A stretch of DNA of 64,000 bases from Neolentinus lepideus HHB14362 ss-1 (lineage: Eukaryota > Basidiomycota > Agaricomycetes > Gloeophyllales > Gloeophyllaceae). The stretch spans positions 141,925 to 205,924 of the forward strand of contig KV425553.1 in NCBI GenBank assembly GCA_001632425.1, in the 5' to 3' direction. Shown here one piece after another: positions 46,603 through 56,703 of this stretch (positions are counted from its first letter, which is position 1; the number at the start of each line of letters is the position of its first letter). The position numbers and the translations under genes are program-made. The notes beneath the pieces were generated by a model. It was not told where the DNA came from, ran no database searches, and was given only the letters and a program-made list of their open reading frames with translations.

Positions 46603-48281
46603 CTAGATGTGTGGGTGCCAGATACTTCTACCCTGCACGACCTGTGGTAGATTTATCTCAAATCTCTCCTGCAGGACAGTCAGCTTAGACTTATACTCGT
46701 CGATTCCGATGTAGGCTCCGCACATCCGCCGTTTGCCGTCGAAGGCGGAACGACCATGCAGGACGCGGTGATTATCAACAGCTAGAGTATGGTCGACATG
46801 AAATATCATGAATGAAAACAGGGCATGAAACTTGCCTACTGCTGTTCCTGCGGATAGTTGAACCCAGTATTCTGAATCTGGACTGGTCAGGAGTTTGTGC
46901 CATACTCGGATCGCGTTATACCTATACATGCATTTCTAAGTCAGTATCATCCAGCAACGCACTCAAGTGCGTATGCACCATTCCTCCATCTCATCCCCCG
47001 TAACTCCCTTCACCACGCTCCTATCGTCATTATTCCACCTTACCTGAACCAGCTCCCCGGTTACCCTACCATGTCCCAGTACCGGGTACCCCGAGCTCGG
47101 CGACGGGATATACAACGCGCCAGGCTCGCCAGCTGCATGTGCTATCACCGGCACTCTAGATAATAGAGAGTACACGGAGGGGTGAGTAGCGCGGAGAATC
47201 GAGGCAACATAGAAGCCGTCGACGAGGAGCGTAGCACCGCCGGTGCCTCCCGTATGGGAGAGAAGGTGGAAGAGCTGGATACCACAGGGGTCTGTCTAGA
47301 GATGGGGTGGGGTAGTGAGCGGAGAAGGGGTAATAGAAGGAGGGAAATGACATACGAAGTAGGTGTTGTCGGTGTGGGCGCCAAGAGCCAAGGTTGTATA
47401 CGCTGTGTCGCCTTTGGCTAGGTCAGAGGTGAAGTCCCAGAACTTGCCGTCTATAAAGCAACTCAGTGAGCCAGCGTTTAATGACATTCACAGAGTGACT
47501 TCACACATTGCGTTTCGCGAATGAATCCGATCCGCATTGATAGCTCTTCCGTTGCTTCGGGAGTAGGTGGTACACCGTTGACAAAGCAGAAGCCAAACTC
47601 GTCCTGGTTCAGACGTAACAATGTCAAGTGAACTCGCCGGCAAACCTAGGATAGAAACCTACGATCTTCAAAAGCCACTTGTGCAGACCTTTATCGTCCG
47701 GATTCATGACCTCTTCGTAAGACACCGCGGGCGGGTGCTGCTGAATCTTCGAACCCCAGAGAACTTTTCTATGAAGTGATATTAATAGTACAATGTTTAA
47801 GCCAATGAACATATTGTGAGCATACTCTTGGGACGATCTTGCGTGTTCCAGAGGTGGATCATACGAATTCGACTGTAACCATGACCAAGGATAAATGGAG
47901 AGGTGGGGTTGCGTTCCTGACCCTTGCCACACGATAAGTGAAAATCTTGACATGTCGCACTTGAATCCTTATCCGCTACTCACAGGTAACCGAGAGGCCT
48001 TCAGCAGTCGGCGCGACTTCTAGAGGCTCAATATCAGCAGGAATCTAACACGCGCGCCAGATTCAGCTTATGTTGAAGAGTCCGACTCTTTCTAACTCGC
48101 CTCGAACGTATTCACTAATCGTTGCTTCGTGATCTGGTGGAAGCATTTCGTGCATCGGCAATGGTCACGCAACCAGACGTGATGACTTGGGATTACAATG
48201 TATTAAGCAAGTTACAGATGGCACAACTTGTAGATGACAGGCGTACAAGCGTGACCAAGTACGGGTATCCCAGCCGATCAT
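46603..48281 (-). CDS. trimethyllysine dioxygenase (carnitine biosynthesis)
   Basis: Fe(II)/2-oxoglutarate oxygenase hydroxylating N6-trimethyllysine, first step of carnitine synthesis. Pieces on the minus strand: HHVWLRDHCRCTKCFHQITK and QRLVNTFE (N-terminal zinc-type motif), IPADIEPLEVAPTAEGLSVT joined by a 61-bp intron to WSGTQPHLSIYPWSWLQSNS and YDPPLEHA, then VLWGSKIQQHPPAVSYEEVM. Next come DEFGFCFVNGVPPTPEATEE, the iron-binding HTD in LALGAHTDNTYF, VDGFYVASILRATHPSVYSL, and the second iron histidine in AVDNHRVLHGRSAFDGKRRM. The C-terminal exon ends IWHPHI at 46603. The exact start is uncertain; 48281 is the outermost plausible ATG, and the first exon junction was not resolved. No clear targeting peptide was seen. 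It faces homoaconitase, another lysine-related gene. Confidence 0.83.
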
Positions 48282-48370
48282 TACTCTCTTCTTATCCACG
48301 GCGCATACTGGCAGAGAATCACGGTAAGCTGCAGAGGCTTGTAGATCAGATGGAGTTGGTCTCAGCGCAG

Positions 48371-48412
48371 CAGAGGCAGAGGCAGAGGCAGAGGCAGAGG
48401 CAGAGGCAGAGG
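48371..48412 (+). repeat. hexanucleotide microsatellite (CAGAGG)7
   Basis: Seven perfect tandem copies of CAGAGG, 42 bp. They lie between the 5' end of the trimethyllysine dioxygenase gene and the promoter of the reductoisomerase. A plus-strand frame reads them as Arg-Gln repeats but is not considered a gene. Confidence 0.95.
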
Positions 48413-48775
48413 GCGAGAGCTTAGAAGAATATCTGCAACACCGAGGAATTGGTCCGCAATTCTGAACCTACGATCAGTTTACCATTCTTTAACTGTGTCA
48501 CAGCTAACACTTACGATAGAGTCACGACGCAGTGAAGCTACTGTTCTCCCTGAAGTCGAGCGCACAGTATTGCCACTAAAGATCGCCGAACGAAGTAGCC
48601 TTGACATGGACGGAACAACTACCCCACAGGCAGCGTAGTTAACCTATTTTGTGTTATTTAAGCCCTATCGCAAATTGCCGAGTCGATCGGTTATTTCGGC
48701 CGAATTCTTTTAATTTGCTAAGGCCGCTATATAGCACCTCTGACTCGAACGGTCTCTTCTTTCGTCCTCGTTAAA

Positions 48776-50280
48776 ATGTCCTTCGCCTCTCGTTCTGCCC
48801 AAGGCCTGCGCTCAGCGTTTCGCCGTGCGACTCGTGCGAGCACGAAGGTTGCGTCCAAGCAGACGCAGACCGCGTCCTACTCCATTTTGGCGCGAGCGGC
48901 TGTTTCCAATACACCCCGCAGAGCTACTGTCGAGGTATATGCATTGTGACTGACAATATGGTTGAGAATGCTCAGCTTTTGATTAGTCGGTTCGAGGAAT
49001 CAAGACCCTCGATTTCGCAGGCACGAAGGAGGTTGTTTACGAGCGGAGTGACTGGCCCTTGTCCAAGCTCCAAGACTATTTCAAGAATGACACCCTTGCC
49101 ATCATTGGCTATGGCTCGCAAGGCCATGGGCAGGGCTTGAACGCCCGTGACAACGGCCTGAACGTCATCGTTGGTGTTCGTGAGGGCGGCAGCAGTTGGC
49201 AAGCTGCTCAGGAGGACGGCTGGGTATGTGTTCTCAATTGTTCATACGTGGCGCAGAAAACAAACGTTTGTATCTGGAATGTAGGTGCCCGGAGAAACTC
49301 TTTTCCCCATCGAGGAAGCCATCAACCGGGGTACGATCATCATGAACCTCCTCTCCGACGCCGCCCAGTCTTCAACATGGCCTACCATCGCTCCTCTCAT
49401 CACCAAGGAAAAGACCCTCTACTTCTCGCATGGGTTCTCTGTCGTCTACAAGGAAGACACGAAGGTCATTCCCCCGAGTGACGTCGACGTGATTCTAGTT
49501 GCGCCCAAGGGCTCTGGTCGGACAGTCCGCACGCTCTTTAAGGAGGGCCGTGGCATCAACAGCAGCGTCGCTGTGTTCCAGGACGTTAGCGGCAAGGCCA
49601 AGGAGAAGGCGGTTGCCCTCGGAGTCGGTATAGGCTCTGGATACATGTACGAGACGACCTTCCAAAAGGAAGTGTACTCTGACCTGTACGGCGAACGTGG
49701 TGTTCTTATGGGTGGTATCCGTGCGTATATTTTATTTTTCTAGCCGGTGGATATGCCCTGAGGAGTGATTCGCAGAGGGTATGTTCCTTGCTCAGTACAA
49801 GGTACTCCGCGCGAACGGCCACTCTCCCTCGGAGGCGTTCAACGAAACCGTTGAGGAGGCTACCCAGTCTCTCTACCCCCTGATCGGTGAGAAGGGGTAA
49901 GTACCGAATCTCCATACTATCCGCATCTCACTCCAACCATACTTTCTTAGCATGGACTACATGTACAACGCTTGTTCAACGACCGCCCGCCGTGGTGCCC
50001 TCGACTGGGCGCCCATCTTCGAGAAAGCGAACGTGCCGATCTTCGAGAAACTGTACGAGTCCGTGAAGAACGGCACGGAGACGCGAAAGTCGCTCGAGTT
50101 CAACGGCAGGAAGACATATCGTGAGGACCTTGCGCGAGAGCTTAAAGAGATTGATGACCAGGAGATCTGGAGAGCCGGTACGTGGACTTCGACTAGTTGT
50201 GAGTCCTTAAAAAGTGTTGACCGTTTGGTCTCGGTACAGGCAAGGTTGTGCGTTCGCTGCGTCCTGATTACAAGGCATAG
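48776..50280 (+). CDS. ILV5: ketol-acid reductoisomerase, mitochondrial
   Basis: Catalyses the NADPH-dependent isomeroreduction in valine, leucine and isoleucine synthesis. The start at 48776 (MSFASRSAQGLRSAFRRATR) is a basic, serine-rich mitochondrial presequence. After an intron the mature enzyme begins near FAGTKEVVYERSDWPLSKLQ. The NADPH motif IIGYGSQGHGQGLNARDNGL is intact; later parts read NLLSDAAQSSTWP, DVDVILVAPKGSGRTVR, ALGVGIGSGYMYETTFQKEV, GERGVLMGGI joined to GMFLAQYKVLRANGHSPSEA, and NACSTTARRGALDWAPIFEK. A last intron (about 50177-50240) leads to the final exon GKVVRSLRPDYKA. The duplicated segment downstream begins inside that last intron. Length of about 400 residues fits fungal class I KARI. 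Confidence 0.95.
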
Positions 50281-50842
50281 GCGTATTTGGTTCGCATTTC
50301 TTGATTTAATTACGTCAAAAGCACTGCCTAGTGCACTTCCTGTATTTTATTCGTTGATGCTCTTCTTGGTAGTGAATGTAATGATACAGTCCGCAATCTT
50401 GCTAATGCGAGGGGGTGGCAAGTAAGATGAGTTATCAGCCCCTCGAGCGTCCTCTAGGCTCGAACTAGCCTCCTTGGGACAAAGTCCCCTGGTGTGCAGA
50501 AAGCGTTGCCCCGAATCGCCATATCGAATCAGTGACCGTGACAATCGACAGCACGTGACGAGTAACATCTCGGTGTCAGTGACACTTTACTAGTACCATT
50601 GGCAACACAAAGAACACGAATATTATACTGGCCAGCTGTTTGTCTGTTCTTTCTTCTGATCCAGCGCATATCATACACTCATCAATTCTAATGGGAGTGG
50701 CGACTGCCGAAGCTTAATTTCATTGAATGTGCTTGGTGTCTGAGAGGCATATCGACTTATCTCCTTTGTACGTGATTAATAATCTTGTCCAAAACTCATT
50801 CAATTTGAACCTTAAAACATTCAACGTCCGCGATCCCATAAT

Positions 50843-51964
50843 CTAGAGCTCTCTGCAGACAACCGCGGTGTGCTCAAATGCCCCTGCCCGTTCCTTCGCG
50901 GCCTGCACCGCCTCCTCCACTTCTCCCAGCCCAAAACTCTTCACATCAAACATACTTAAATCAAGTAATCCGCACTCCACCAGCCCCAGCATCTTGGGAA
51001 AGTGCGTCCTTTCGCACATCCACACACCCTTAACGGCGATGCCTTTATGTACCATCTCTCCGTACGGGATCGGCACATCACCTGCGACGCCGCCCATGAG
51101 AATGCACGTCCCGCCTGGGCGGAGGGTGTGTAAGGCTGTGAGGACCAGGGAGGGAGAGGCGGATGGGGGAAGAATGTCGAAGTGAACATCTATAGGGAAC
51201 CCTTCACCCGCTGCGGCTCTGATAGCCTTCTCGTCAGTGGCGGGCTCGCCGGTGAGGAAGACGGGTGCGATACGCGGTGTGTTATTGAACGCTTTCCCTA
51301 GCTTGGCCAGTCTGGCAGGAGAGCGCCCCAACGGAATGACTTTGCGTGCCCCAAGAGCAAGTGCCACCGCGACGGCGCCACTGCCAAAGTGCCCTGTCGC
51401 GCCGGTAATGACGACGGTGGAGCCGACGCAGAGGTCACCGTCGCATAGCCCGCCAAAAGCGACCCCGAGCGCGGTAAGCGCGGTGAGTTTTGCTGGGGTT
51501 AGCTTTTGGTTCTCGACGAGGGAAGGCGGCAGCGGATAGACGTTCTCGGCTGGAACGAGGATCTCCTCTGCCCAGCTGCCATTTCTGAAGACGCTCTGCA
51601 CCTTCTGTGCGCGCTCATCTTGCGCAACAAGCCCCTGCAACATGAGCTTGGTGGAGTACGAGTCATCCCGTGCGCGGATGGTGCAGTCGCAGAATACGAG
51701 AAGCCCGGAGCCGGGTTGGAGAAGTGGGTTGGCGACGTCAGGCCCAGCGGATTTGACCACGCCGATTGTACCCAAACCCGGGACGTAAGGGAGGAGGTTG
51801 GGATAAGTGCGCGTGCCGTTGAAGATCTCCTCGGCATAGGTGAGGACAGAGGAGGCGAGGACCTTGACTACGATGGACCCCGGGGTAGCGACGGGGGAGG
51901 GGATGTCGGTGAGGGCGAGGTAGGGGGGAGATGGCTTAGTTGAGTTGAAGACTGCTGCTCTCAT
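50843..51964 (-). CDS. MDR-superfamily zinc-less dehydrogenase/quinone oxidoreductase-like, copy A
   Basis: Single-exon 373-residue NAD(P)-dependent oxidoreductase of the medium-chain family; substrate unknown. The N-terminal GroES-like domain begins MRAAVFNSTKPSPPYLALTD, with PGSIVVKVLASSVLTYAEEI. The cofactor-binding site is VVITGATGHFGSGAVAVALA; the loop GRSPARLAKLGKAF follows the second strand. The usual catalytic and structural zinc cysteine patterns are not evident. Relative to copy B it has 11 differences, among them PGLGTIG (B: PGWGTIG), QGLVAQ (B: QGIGAQ), GEMVHKGIAV (B: GEMIFKGITV) and end CREL (B: CGEL). A TATAAAAAG box lies 50 bp upstream of the ATG, as in copy B, so both may be expressed. 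No pathway neighbour was seen. Confidence 0.9.
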   Translation of the reverse strand: MRAAVFNSTKPSPPYLALTDIPSPVATPGSIVVKVLASSVLTYAEEIFNGTRTYPNLLPYVPGLGTIGVVKSAGPDVANPLLQPGSGLLVFCDCTIRARDDSYSTKLMLQGLVAQDERAQKVQSVFRNGSWAEEILVPAENVYPLPPSLVENQKLTPAKLTALTALGVAFGGLCDGDLCVGSTVVITGATGHFGSGAVAVALALGARKVIPLGRSPARLAKLGKAFNNTPRIAPVFLTGEPATDEKAIRAAAGEGFPIDVHFDILPPSASPSLVLTALHTLRPGGTCILMGGVAGDVPIPYGEMVHKGIAVKGVWMCERTHFPKMLGLVECGLLDLSMFDVKSFGLGEVEEAVQAAKERAGAFEHTAVVCREL

Positions 51965-52013
51965 GGCTTACTGAAGTGCGATCGTGATATGCTTCAGGCC
52001 ACCAGCCTAGAGG

Positions 52014-52022
52014 CTTTTTATA
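52014..52022 (-). promoter_or_regulatory. TATA box of dehydrogenase copy A
   Basis: TATAAAAAG on the minus strand, 50 bp before the ATG at 51964. The same sequence stands at the same distance before copy B. Confidence 0.65.
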
Positions 52023-52303
52023 CACAAACGCGTAAGTCATGGACATCCGCTGCCGCTTTACGTCGGCGACGCGCGTCGTCGGCGAGTATATCCTACATCA
52101 TCGGGGAATAAGGTGACGCAGAGCGTGTCTGAAGGTGAGGGAGAGTTTTACTCTGAAGGATAGAAATGGTATTAGCCCCTGTTATCTGGACCAGGGGCTT
52201 TTGCTATTTTGGACCAAGAGGGTTAGAATATCTGGCCCTGCATCATGGTTCCGCTTCTTATATACGAAATGGACGGCAAGGGTGACACGCTTCAACGGCA
52301 GAT

Positions 52304-52401
52304 GGTGCGTGGACTTCGACTAGCTGTGAGTCCTTAATTGCGAAACGTTGACTGTTTGGCCTCGGTACAGGTAAGTTCGCTGCGCCCTGATTACAAGGCG
52401 T
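52304..52401 (+). pseudogene. truncated copy of the last ILV5 intron and exon
   Basis: Carries the end of the ILV5 last intron (TTTGGCCTCGGTACAG) and a degraded last exon reading through CTGCGCCCTGATTACAAGGCG. Several bases of the exon are missing and the native stop is altered. It cannot be expressed as part of ILV5 and marks the duplication breakpoint. Confidence 0.8.
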
Positions 52402-52402
52402 A

Positions 52403-52958
52403 TGGTGCGGGTCGGCTAGTCACCGCCACTTTTGTACAAAGAATGTAGGAGGCCCATATTTTTTCCATTTTCTTATTCCTCTAGTAGAAATGCTCCATTT
52501 GGGGCATAGAACAATTCTACCAAACAGAATTTCGATAGGGTCAAAATTGGGCGAGATACATTTTCGGACCAGATCGTATTTTGCCGTATGGGAATGTATT
52601 TCCACATATAGAAATAATCAACACCCTAATTATTTCAGACTGTGTCAAACTGGTGCAGCAGCGTCTCCGGAACCCGTCTGTGGGATGTGTATTGATGAGA
52701 ACTGAATTGTCTTACCCTCAGCTGAGAATCTTTTGCACCCAGACCATCATGAAGCGGTTTCGAGGTGTGGTGCTATGCAACACTGTATATATTATATAAA
52801 ATCTACAGCCAATTGATGTACAATTCTATTGGATGTGCCCAGATAGGTATAGTTTACTATGAAATCTAGGGGAAAATAAGGCAAAAATTGAATTTTTTGC
52901 GAGTCCGACCCGATTTTGCCGCTGTACAAAAGTGGCGGTGACTAGCCGACCCACACCA
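52403..52958. mobile_element. short TIR element flanked by TA, inserted in duplicate unit B
   Basis: A 556-bp non-coding element with 36-bp terminal inverted repeats differing at one base. They start TGGTG[C/T]GGGTCGGCTAGTCA and continue CCGCCACTTTTGTACA. TA lies on both sides (52401-52402 and 52959-52960). Unit A lacks it at the equivalent place, so it inserted after the duplication or was lost from unit A. It has no transposase frame. Confidence 0.85.
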
Positions 52959-53600
52959 TACGTGTATTTGGTTCGCATATATTGATTTGATTACGTCAAA
53001 AGCACTGCCTAGTGCATGCCACTGTATTTCATCCGTTGATGCTCTTCTTGGTAGTGAGAGTAATGATACATTCGCGATCCTGCTAATGCGAGGGGTGGCC
53101 AGTAAGATGCAAGATGAGCTACCAGCCCCTCGGACGCCCTCTAGGCTCGAACTATCCTCCTTAGGACAAAGTCCTTGTGTTGTGCGGGAAACGTTTCCCC
53201 GACCTCCACAAGCGCACTCCATATCGAATTAGCACCCACTCAAGTGACCGTGACACTCGACATCACATGATGAGTAACATTTGGCAACGTCGAGTAAAAC
53301 CGGTAGAGTACGGTGAATAATTCGTCCCGAGTTTTTCACTTAACATCAGAGCCTCGATGTAGGAGAGGGCCTCGGGGAAACCAATAATATTAGAATTTTT
53401 GTGCAAATCTATTGAGAATGATGTTTGAGGGATTTCCACTCGAAACGTTTGCAGCTGAGCAGCTATTGTATAGTGCACGAACGTAGATCAGCCTGAGGTT
53501 CTTTGGAGTTTATGAACACGACGCGACATCCGTCAACAACCACGCCACAATCAAGAGAGGACGTCACTCACCGTCTACAGCCCTAGTCATGCATGAGACT

Positions 53601-53700
53601 GCACGCACCCCTGGGGCCTTTGGCGGAAGGTGTGTAAGGCTGTGAAGATCAGTCTAGAGGGCGAGGCGGATGGGGGAAGAATGTCGAAGTGAACGTCCAT
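53601..53700 (-). pseudogene. fragment of a third dehydrogenase copy
   Basis: About 95 bp closely match dehydrogenase copies A (near 51105-51192) and B, including GGTGTGTAAGGCTGTGA and GAGGCGGATGGGGGAAGAAT. The fragment sits in extra sequence present only in unit B, about 300 bp downstream of the stop of copy B in transcriptional terms. It cannot encode a protein. Confidence 0.75.
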
Positions 53701-54006
53701 TGGTCCTCAGTCTGACTCCCGTATTCGAGTACGAGACATATTCGTTTACCTTATGGGAAAGATGCTGAAGTATCGGCACAACACAATCTGGTCCTTGTAC
53801 AAGAAACGCAAATGGTGGTCAGTTCGTTTCTGTAGAACTGGATCTCGGAAATCAATGACAAAAATCAGGATAATTCATCGCACATCCATGCTTGGTGTCT
53901 GAGAGGCATGTCGACTTGTCTCCTCTGTACGTGATTAATAGTCCTGTGTACAACCCATTCAATTTAACCTTGAAAGATAATGTGCCAACTATCCGCCCTC
54001 CATAAT

Positions 54007-55128
54007 CTACAGTTCCCCGCAGACAACCGCCGTGTGCTCAAATGCCCCCGCCCGTTCCTTCGCGGCCTGCACCGCCTCCTCCACTTCCTCCAACCCAAAA
54101 CTCTTCACATCAAACATACTTAAATCAAGTAATCCGCACTCCACCAGCCCAAGCATCTTGGGAAAGTGCGTCCTTTCGCACATCCACACACCTTTGACCG
54201 TGATGCCTTTGAATATCATCTCTCCGTAGGGGATCGGCACATCACCTGCGACGCCGCCCATGAGAATGCACGTCCCGCCTGGGCGGAGGGTGTGTAAGGC
54301 CGTGAGGATGAGGGAGGGAGAGGCGAATGGGGGAAGAATATCGAAGTGAACATCTATAGCGAACCCTTCACCCGCTGCGGCTCTGATAGCCTTCTCGTCA
54401 GTGGCGGGCTCGCCGGTGAGGAAGACGGGTGCGATACGCGGTGTGTTATTGAACGCTTTCCCTAGCTTGGCCAGTCTGGCAGGAGAGCGCCCCAACGGAA
54501 TGACTTTGCGTGCCCCAAGAGCAAGTGCCACCGCGACGGCGCCACTGCCAAAGTGCCCTGTCGCGCCGGTAATGACGACGGTGGAGCCGACGCAGAGGTC
54601 ACCGTCGCATAGCCCGCCAAAAGCGACCCCGAGCGCGGTAAGCGCGGTGAGTTTTGCTGGGGTCAGCTTTTGGTTCTCGACGAGGGAAGGCGGCAGCGGA
54701 TAGACGTTCTCGGCTGGAACGAGGATCTCCTCTGCCCAGCTGCCATTTCTGAAGACGCTCTGCACCTTCTGTGCGCGCTCATCTTGCGCACCAATCCCCT
54801 GCAGCATGAGCTTGGTGGAGTACGAGTCATCCCGTGCGCGGATGGTGCAGTCGCAGAATACGAGCAGCCCGGACCCGGGTTGCAGAAGTGGGTTGGCGAC
54901 GTCAGGCCCAGCGGATTTGACCACGCCGATTGTGCCCCAACCCGGGACGTAAGGGAGGAGGTTGGGATAAGTGCGCGTGCCGTTGAAGATCTCCTCGGCA
55001 TAGGTGAGGACAGAGGAGGCGAGGACCTTGACTACGATGGACCCCGGGGTAGCGACGGGGGAGGGGATGTCGGTGAGGGCGAGGTAGGGGGGAGATGGCT
55101 TAGTTGAGTTGAAGACTGCTGCTCTCAT
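54007..55128 (-). CDS. MDR-superfamily dehydrogenase/quinone oxidoreductase-like, copy B
   Basis: Tandem duplicate of the gene at 50843-51964, also 373 residues in one exon with no stop or frameshift. Cofactor motif VVITGATGHFGSGAVAVALA is identical. The 11 residue differences cluster in three zones: near PGWGTIG and QGIGAQ, around GFAIDVHFDILPPFASPSLI with GEMIFKGITV, and at the end FGLEEV and CGEL, while the stretch between is the same in both. Upstream sequence including a TATAAAAAG box is preserved, and downstream sequence is diverged. Conservation of an open frame suggests both copies are, or recently were, functional; changed residues could alter substrate fit, which is inference. Confidence 0.9.
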   Translation of the reverse strand: MRAAVFNSTKPSPPYLALTDIPSPVATPGSIVVKVLASSVLTYAEEIFNGTRTYPNLLPYVPGWGTIGVVKSAGPDVANPLLQPGSGLLVFCDCTIRARDDSYSTKLMLQGIGAQDERAQKVQSVFRNGSWAEEILVPAENVYPLPPSLVENQKLTPAKLTALTALGVAFGGLCDGDLCVGSTVVITGATGHFGSGAVAVALALGARKVIPLGRSPARLAKLGKAFNNTPRIAPVFLTGEPATDEKAIRAAAGEGFAIDVHFDILPPFASPSLILTALHTLRPGGTCILMGGVAGDVPIPYGEMIFKGITVKGVWMCERTHFPKMLGLVECGLLDLSMFDVKSFGLEEVEEAVQAAKERAGAFEHTAVVCGEL

Positions 55129-55177
55129 GGCTTACTGAAGTGCGGTCGCGATATGCTTCAGGCCACCAGCCTAGACG

Positions 55178-55186
55178 CTTTTTATA
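55178..55186 (-). promoter_or_regulatory. TATA box of dehydrogenase copy B
   Basis: TATAAAAAG on the minus strand, 50 bp before the ATG at 55128, matching copy A in sequence and distance. Confidence 0.65.
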
Positions 55187-55464
55187 CACGAACGCGTAAG
55201 GCATGGACCTCCACTGCCGCTTTACGTCTACGACGCGCGTCGTCGGCGAGTATGTTCTACATTACCGGGGAATCAGTTGAGGCAGAGCGTGTCTGAAGGT
55301 GAGGGAGAGTTTTACTCTGAAGGATAGAAATGGTATTAGCCCCTGTTATCTGGACCAGGGGCTTTTGCTATTTTCGACCAAGAGGGTTAGAATATCTGGG
55401 CTTGCATCGTGGTTCGGCTTCTTATATACGAAATGGACGGCAAGCATCATACGCTTCAACGGCA

Positions 55465-56703
55465 ACCCTTGTTCATGATATCGCTGATGAAACATGAAGT
55501 AGCTTGACATTGGCCGAGTTACGCTGGTGGACATGTCGTATTAGTATTCCATAGGATTGCCGTCAGAGCGTAGGCATCACTTCTCTCAGTAGGGAGTTCT
55601 CGACATCAACTCATTAACGATATCGTGAGCTCTGGTCCATTACCAATTAAATCAGTGCAACGCTGTTTCATAAATATTTCGACATGACACACAATTGAAG
55701 AGCTTCTGAACCTCAGCACCGGCCCTGACTTACACTTCGTACTTTTAGTTGCCATCCGTTGTCTGGCCTACAGACACCAAGTTTAAGGTGTCGTATCCCT
55801 TGGATAGTTACATAACACCCCTCGTAGCGCAGAGTCGGACACGGTTCCAAGTGTGGTAGGTCTAAGGGACAAGCGACGGTCAGAGATTGAATGATGCAGG
55901 ATAAACATGAGTGAGACTGTGCATCGCAGTCCTTCCGCGTCGGATAAGAGGAAGTTGGCCGAGTGCAGAACAGGTTCTCTGACCGCTCTTGAATACCAGC
56001 AAAAGGAGACCGGCACCTTTGATTATCGACATGCATATGCACCATGCATCCTTGGAGGTCCATCGACGACAAAAGCCAGTAAGTCCAGGTGTAGCCAGTC
56101 AGGTCTTACAATAATTAGGAGTGATCGATGCCCCAAGTCCTGAGGAGATGTATAAGATTGCACGCGCCTAAATGGCCAAAGGAAGTACACCATTTAATTG
56201 GAGTCCAGGAGATATACTATAGCTTTTCCGCCACTGTATTCCAGCATTCTTCGAAAGTATCCTGCAGATGTCGAGCCCAAACGAGGATAGCAGCAGGTAC
56301 GTACCGTTTACTGGAAACCAGGTGGTGGTCATCCCGGTTTCATATGTCGTCTCGAAATAGAGAACCGGTATTCGCCGCCTAAGCCTCTGTTCTTGACCGC
56401 AACATACATCGTGTTCTTGCTGGTCAGGAGATGATCTTCGTTAGGCCATGTTTTTGGGTAAGTGAGAACGGCACCTCATCAGAAATGTACTTGTCCCCGA
56501 GGATCTCTTCTACTACTTCCGCAATACCCTTATAGTCTTCAGAGGAACCATAGCCCTTGGTCGAGAACAGCGAAGGGGATTAACGCCGATTTCGCGCTGG
56601 TGAGACTCGATATTTCACAGCCAGTGATCTGCGTACTATGTAGATCGTGGGAAAGTTGGACTTCACGCTTCGGACACCAGGACAGAGTGGCTCTGGCACT
56701 ACT
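55465..56703. other. intergenic stretch between duplication and Vps34
   Basis: About 1.2 kb with short frames only. It begins where similarity between the two duplicate units ends, and contains the Vps34 promoter. No RNA or repeat was recognised. Confidence 0.45.

Larger units (their letters stand above)
50177..52300. repeat. tandem segmental duplication, unit A
   Basis: Unit A runs from within the last ILV5 intron (GGTACGTGGACTTCGAC) through the last exon, an intergenic part and a dehydrogenase gene to TTCAACGGCA. Unit B repeats the same order head to tail. Gene bodies match at about 97-98%, while intergenic parts carry many substitutions and indels. Confidence 0.9.
52304..55464. repeat. 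tandem segmental duplication, unit B
   Basis: Begins GGTGCGTGGACTTCGAC, equivalent to the ILV5 last intron, and ends GCTTCAACGGCA. It is longer than unit A because it holds a 556-bp TIR element (52403-52958) and an extra segment (about 53290-53880) that includes a dehydrogenase fragment. Confidence 0.9.

Noticed and set aside
48122..48424. Plus-strand 100-codon frame ending in Arg-Gln repeats
   Set aside because: The repeats come from the CAGAGG microsatellite, and the rest is antisense to the first exons of trimethyllysine dioxygenase.
50436..50475. GGCTAGTTCGAGCC on the minus strand, resembling a tRNA T arm, also near 53130
   Set aside because: No matching acceptor, D or anticodon arm can be folded around it; it recurs only because it lies in the duplicated units.
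51506..51943. Plus-strand 145-codon frame, repeated at 54670-55107
   Set aside because: Antisense to the dehydrogenase copies; it is duplicated only because the gene is.
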